Source: an uncultured Collinsella sp. (GTDB lineage: Bacteria > Actinomycetota > Coriobacteriia > Coriobacteriales > Coriobacteriaceae). From it: 14,392 bases of DNA. Numbering within the stretch: position 1 is the stretch's first letter; each line of letters begins with the position of its first letter. Under the pieces are notes generated by a model. It was given only the letters and a program-made list of their open reading frames with translations, had not been told where the DNA came from and searched no databases. Below, piece by piece: positions 12,982 through 14,392 of this stretch. The stretch lies in the NCBI GenBank assembly GCA_900552295.1, contig URZB01000011.1, positions 1 to 14,392 on the forward strand. The letters run 5' to 3'. A program made the position numbers and the translations under genes.

Positions 12982-14202
12982 CTAGTTCTCGTCCTCAAAC
13001 ATACCACCCGCGACGACCTCGTACATACGCTCGAGCTCCAAGCGGTCCATCAAAAGCGGAACGGGGTACAGCGGATTGGCCTCGGCATCGGCATGCGCCG
13101 CCATCTCGGGAATGTCGGAGCGGCGAATGCCCGAGACATATTTGGGGATTCCCAGGATCTCGTTCATGCGGTCGACCCAATCGAAAAAGGCCTCGGCCGC
13201 AAGACTATCCTGCGCGGTAGCCGGCGCAATGCCCGCCATGCGAGCAAGATCGGCGAGCTTAGGAGCAGCAGCTTCGCCATAGGCGCGAAGCATATGCGGC
13301 AGGATGATAGCGTTAGCCAAGCCGTGCGGAATCCCGTAACGCCCGCCCAGGCTGTGTGCGATGGCATGAACGTATCCAACATAGGAGCGCGTAAAGGCAA
13401 CGCCCGCCTTATACGCCGCCGAAAGCATATTGCGACGAGCGCGCATGTCGTCACCATGCTCATAGGCCTCGAGCAAATTGTCGTGGATAAGCTGCACCGC
13501 CTGTCGCGCCATCTTGCGCGTATAGGGCGTGGTGCTTCGCCCGATAAAGGCCTCAACGGCATGCGTCAGGGCGTCCATGCCCGTCTGCCCCGTAATGGAA
13601 GCGGGCAAGCCGCACGTAAACTCGGGGTCGTGGACTGCAAAACGCGGGATGAGCACAAAGTCGTTAATGGGGTATTTGTAGTGCGTCCCGTCATCGGTAA
13701 TTACCGCCGCAAGCGTGACTTCGCTTCCCGTACCGGCGGTAGTGGGAACGGCGATGAGCAGCGGCAGGCGACGATGAATCCGCAGCAGGCCGCGCATCTT
13801 GTTGATGGGCTTGTTTGGCTGCGCAATGCGTGCGCCCACGCCCTTGGCACAGTCCATGGCCGAGCCACCGCCAAAGCCGATAATGGCCTGGCAGGCGCTC
13901 TCTCGATACAGGGACGCCGCTTCTTCCACGTTTGAAACCGTGGGGTTTGCACGCGTTTCGGCATAGACCGTAACGCCAATCCCCCTGCATGCGAGCGCCG
14001 TCTCGAGCGGTGCCGTGAGCCCCAGACGGGCAATGCCGGGATCCGTCACGATAAGGACCTTCTGGATCGAGCGCTTTTGAAGCACCGCGGGCACATCCTC
14101 GGCATGCTCTAAAATGCGCGGCTCGGTATAGGGCAGGATCGGCAATGCAATGCGAAAAACCGTCTGATATGTTCGGCACCAGGCACGACGGGCTAGATGC
14201 AT
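12982..14202 (-). CDS. Iron-containing (group III) alcohol dehydrogenase (406 aa)
   Basis: Interconverts alcohols and aldehydes with NAD(P). Motifs: IIGFGGGSAMDCAK (107-120) for cofactor binding, PTTAGTGSEVT (153-163), GMDALTHAVEAFIG (208-221), and YVHAIAHSLGGRYGIPHGLANAI (277-299, given in outline). Likely iron ligands, by spacing from E. coli FucO, are Asp210, His214, His279 and His293. The N-terminus has about 25 extra residues (basic MHLARRAWCR, then hydrophobic FRIALPILPY) ahead of the normal core; this could be a membrane-surface segment. The start ATG has AAGGAG 8 bases upstream. It is the first gene of the operon with the aldehyde dehydrogenase. Two similar palindromes upstream suggest control by a dimeric repressor. 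The substrate is not evident. Confidence 0.9.
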   Translation of the reverse strand: MHLARRAWCRTYQTVFRIALPILPYTEPRILEHAEDVPAVLQKRSIQKVLIVTDPGIARLGLTAPLETALACRGIGVTVYAETRANPTVSNVEEAASLYRESACQAIIGFGGGSAMDCAKGVGARIAQPNKPINKMRGLLRIHRRLPLLIAVPTTAGTGSEVTLAAVITDDGTHYKYPINDFVLIPRFAVHDPEFTCGLPASITGQTGMDALTHAVEAFIGRSTTPYTRKMARQAVQLIHDNLLEAYEHGDDMRARRNMLSAAYKAGVAFTRSYVGYVHAIAHSLGGRYGIPHGLANAIILPHMLRAYGEAAAPKLADLARMAGIAPATAQDSLAAEAFFDWVDRMNEILGIPKYVSGIRRSDIPEMAAHADAEANPLYPVPLLMDRLELERMYEVVAGGMFEDEN

Positions 14203-14220
14203 AAAGGAAACTCCTTCATT

Positions 14221-14236
14221 TGTTGATAGGTCAACA
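14221..14236. promoter_or_regulatory. Palindromic operator-like site TGTTGA-N4-TCAACA (proximal)
   Basis: Perfect 6-base arms flank TAGG. It lies 19-34 bases before the alcohol dehydrogenase ATG and just downstream of a TACAAT -10-like hexamer (14254-14249, minus strand), where a bound repressor would block transcription. Confidence 0.45.
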
Positions 14237-14248
14237 TTTGCTCGCCCG

Positions 14249-14254
14249 ATTGTA
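14249..14254 (-). promoter_or_regulatory. Possible -10 element TACAAT of the alcohol/aldehyde dehydrogenase operon
   Basis: Five of six bases match TATAAT on the minus strand, about 47 bases before the start codon. No convincing -35 lies at normal spacing, which would fit an activated or extended -10 promoter. Confidence 0.25.
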
Positions 14255-14284
14255 CTCAGCGGCGGTCAAAGACGGCCTGCCAAT

Positions 14285-14300
14285 CGTTAATCAATCAACA
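14285..14300. promoter_or_regulatory. Second, degenerate operator-like site CGTTAA-N4-TCAACA (distal)
   Basis: It matches 10 of 12 arm bases of the proximal site, with the same 4-base spacer. Its centre is 64 bp upstream, about six helical turns. Confidence 0.35.
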
Positions 14301-14344
14301 TCTTCATATCTCAAAATTGTTTTATTAAAAATCATTCCTAATAG

Positions 14345-14392
14345 CTGTCTCTTATACACATCTCCGAGCCCACGAGACGGAGCTACATCTCG
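14345..14392 (-). other. Nextera i7 sequencing adapter (artefact)
   Basis: CTGTCTCTTATACACATCT, then CCGAGCCCACGAGAC, index GGAGCTAC and ATCTCG: the exact reverse complement of the adapter at the left end with the same index. Genomic sequence ends at 14344. Confidence 0.98.

Noticed and set aside
12913..13935. 340-residue + strand frame
   Set aside because: Antisense to the iron alcohol dehydrogenase, whose cofactor and metal motifs are complete.
1..14392. CRISPR array, tRNA, rRNA, prophage or insertion sequence
   Set aside because: No evenly spaced direct repeats, no cloverleaf or rRNA-like stretch, and no transposase, integrase or phage protein was found on reading both strands by eye.

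Overview
This is a 14.4 kb contig that looks like an assembly from a Nextera-type short-read library, probably a gut metagenome. Both ends carry untrimmed Nextera adapter with the same 8-base i7 index. The insert looks like two organisms joined together. Bases 48 to about 1320 read as a Bacteroidales fragment (Alistipes-like is a guess from GC content and gene types). Bases from about 1330 to 14344 read as a high-GC Coriobacteriia fragment, most likely Collinsella. This rests on the protein families and style (DUF3516 helicase, XRE regulator with membrane anchor plus DUF4097 partner, DUF2130, HIRAN) and on codon use; no database search was possible.

Bacteroidales part: the 3' end of an outer-membrane beta-barrel gene (+) converges with the 3' end of a PiT phosphate transporter carrying a PhoU-like tail (-). 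A bidirectional terminator and a 32-bp perfect palindrome lie between them. The transporter reading frame is cut off at the chimeric joint.

Coriobacterial part, left to right: (1) a minus-strand two-gene operon, an XRE-type DNA-binding protein with a membrane anchor and an overlapping DUF4097 membrane protein. (2) Diverging from it, a Trm9-like methyltransferase and then a TrmB-like tRNA methyltransferase that lacks part of the usual catalytic motif. (3) A 123-bp inverted-repeat element, then a large Ski2-like helicase with a DUF3516-type tail, closed by a strong bidirectional terminator. (4) On the minus strand, a DUF2130 coiled-coil protein with a PD-(D/E)XK-like nuclease core. (5) A minus-strand three-gene operon: HIRAN domain protein, acidic 59-residue microprotein, metallophosphoesterase. 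It ends in two overlapping hairpins. (6) A gene-poor 425-bp stretch holding a 27-codon hydrophobic peptide gene, with a candidate antisense promoter and terminator, laid out like a type I toxin-antitoxin locus. (7) A minus-strand operon of an iron-dependent alcohol dehydrogenase and an ALDH3-type aldehyde dehydrogenase (alcohol to aldehyde to acid), preceded by two similar palindromic operator-like sites 64 bp apart.

The least described candidates are the small hydrophobic peptide locus (11281-11592), the HIRAN/microprotein/phosphoesterase operon (10031-11167) and the catalytically altered TrmB. No CRISPR array, tRNA, rRNA, transposase or phage gene was seen.
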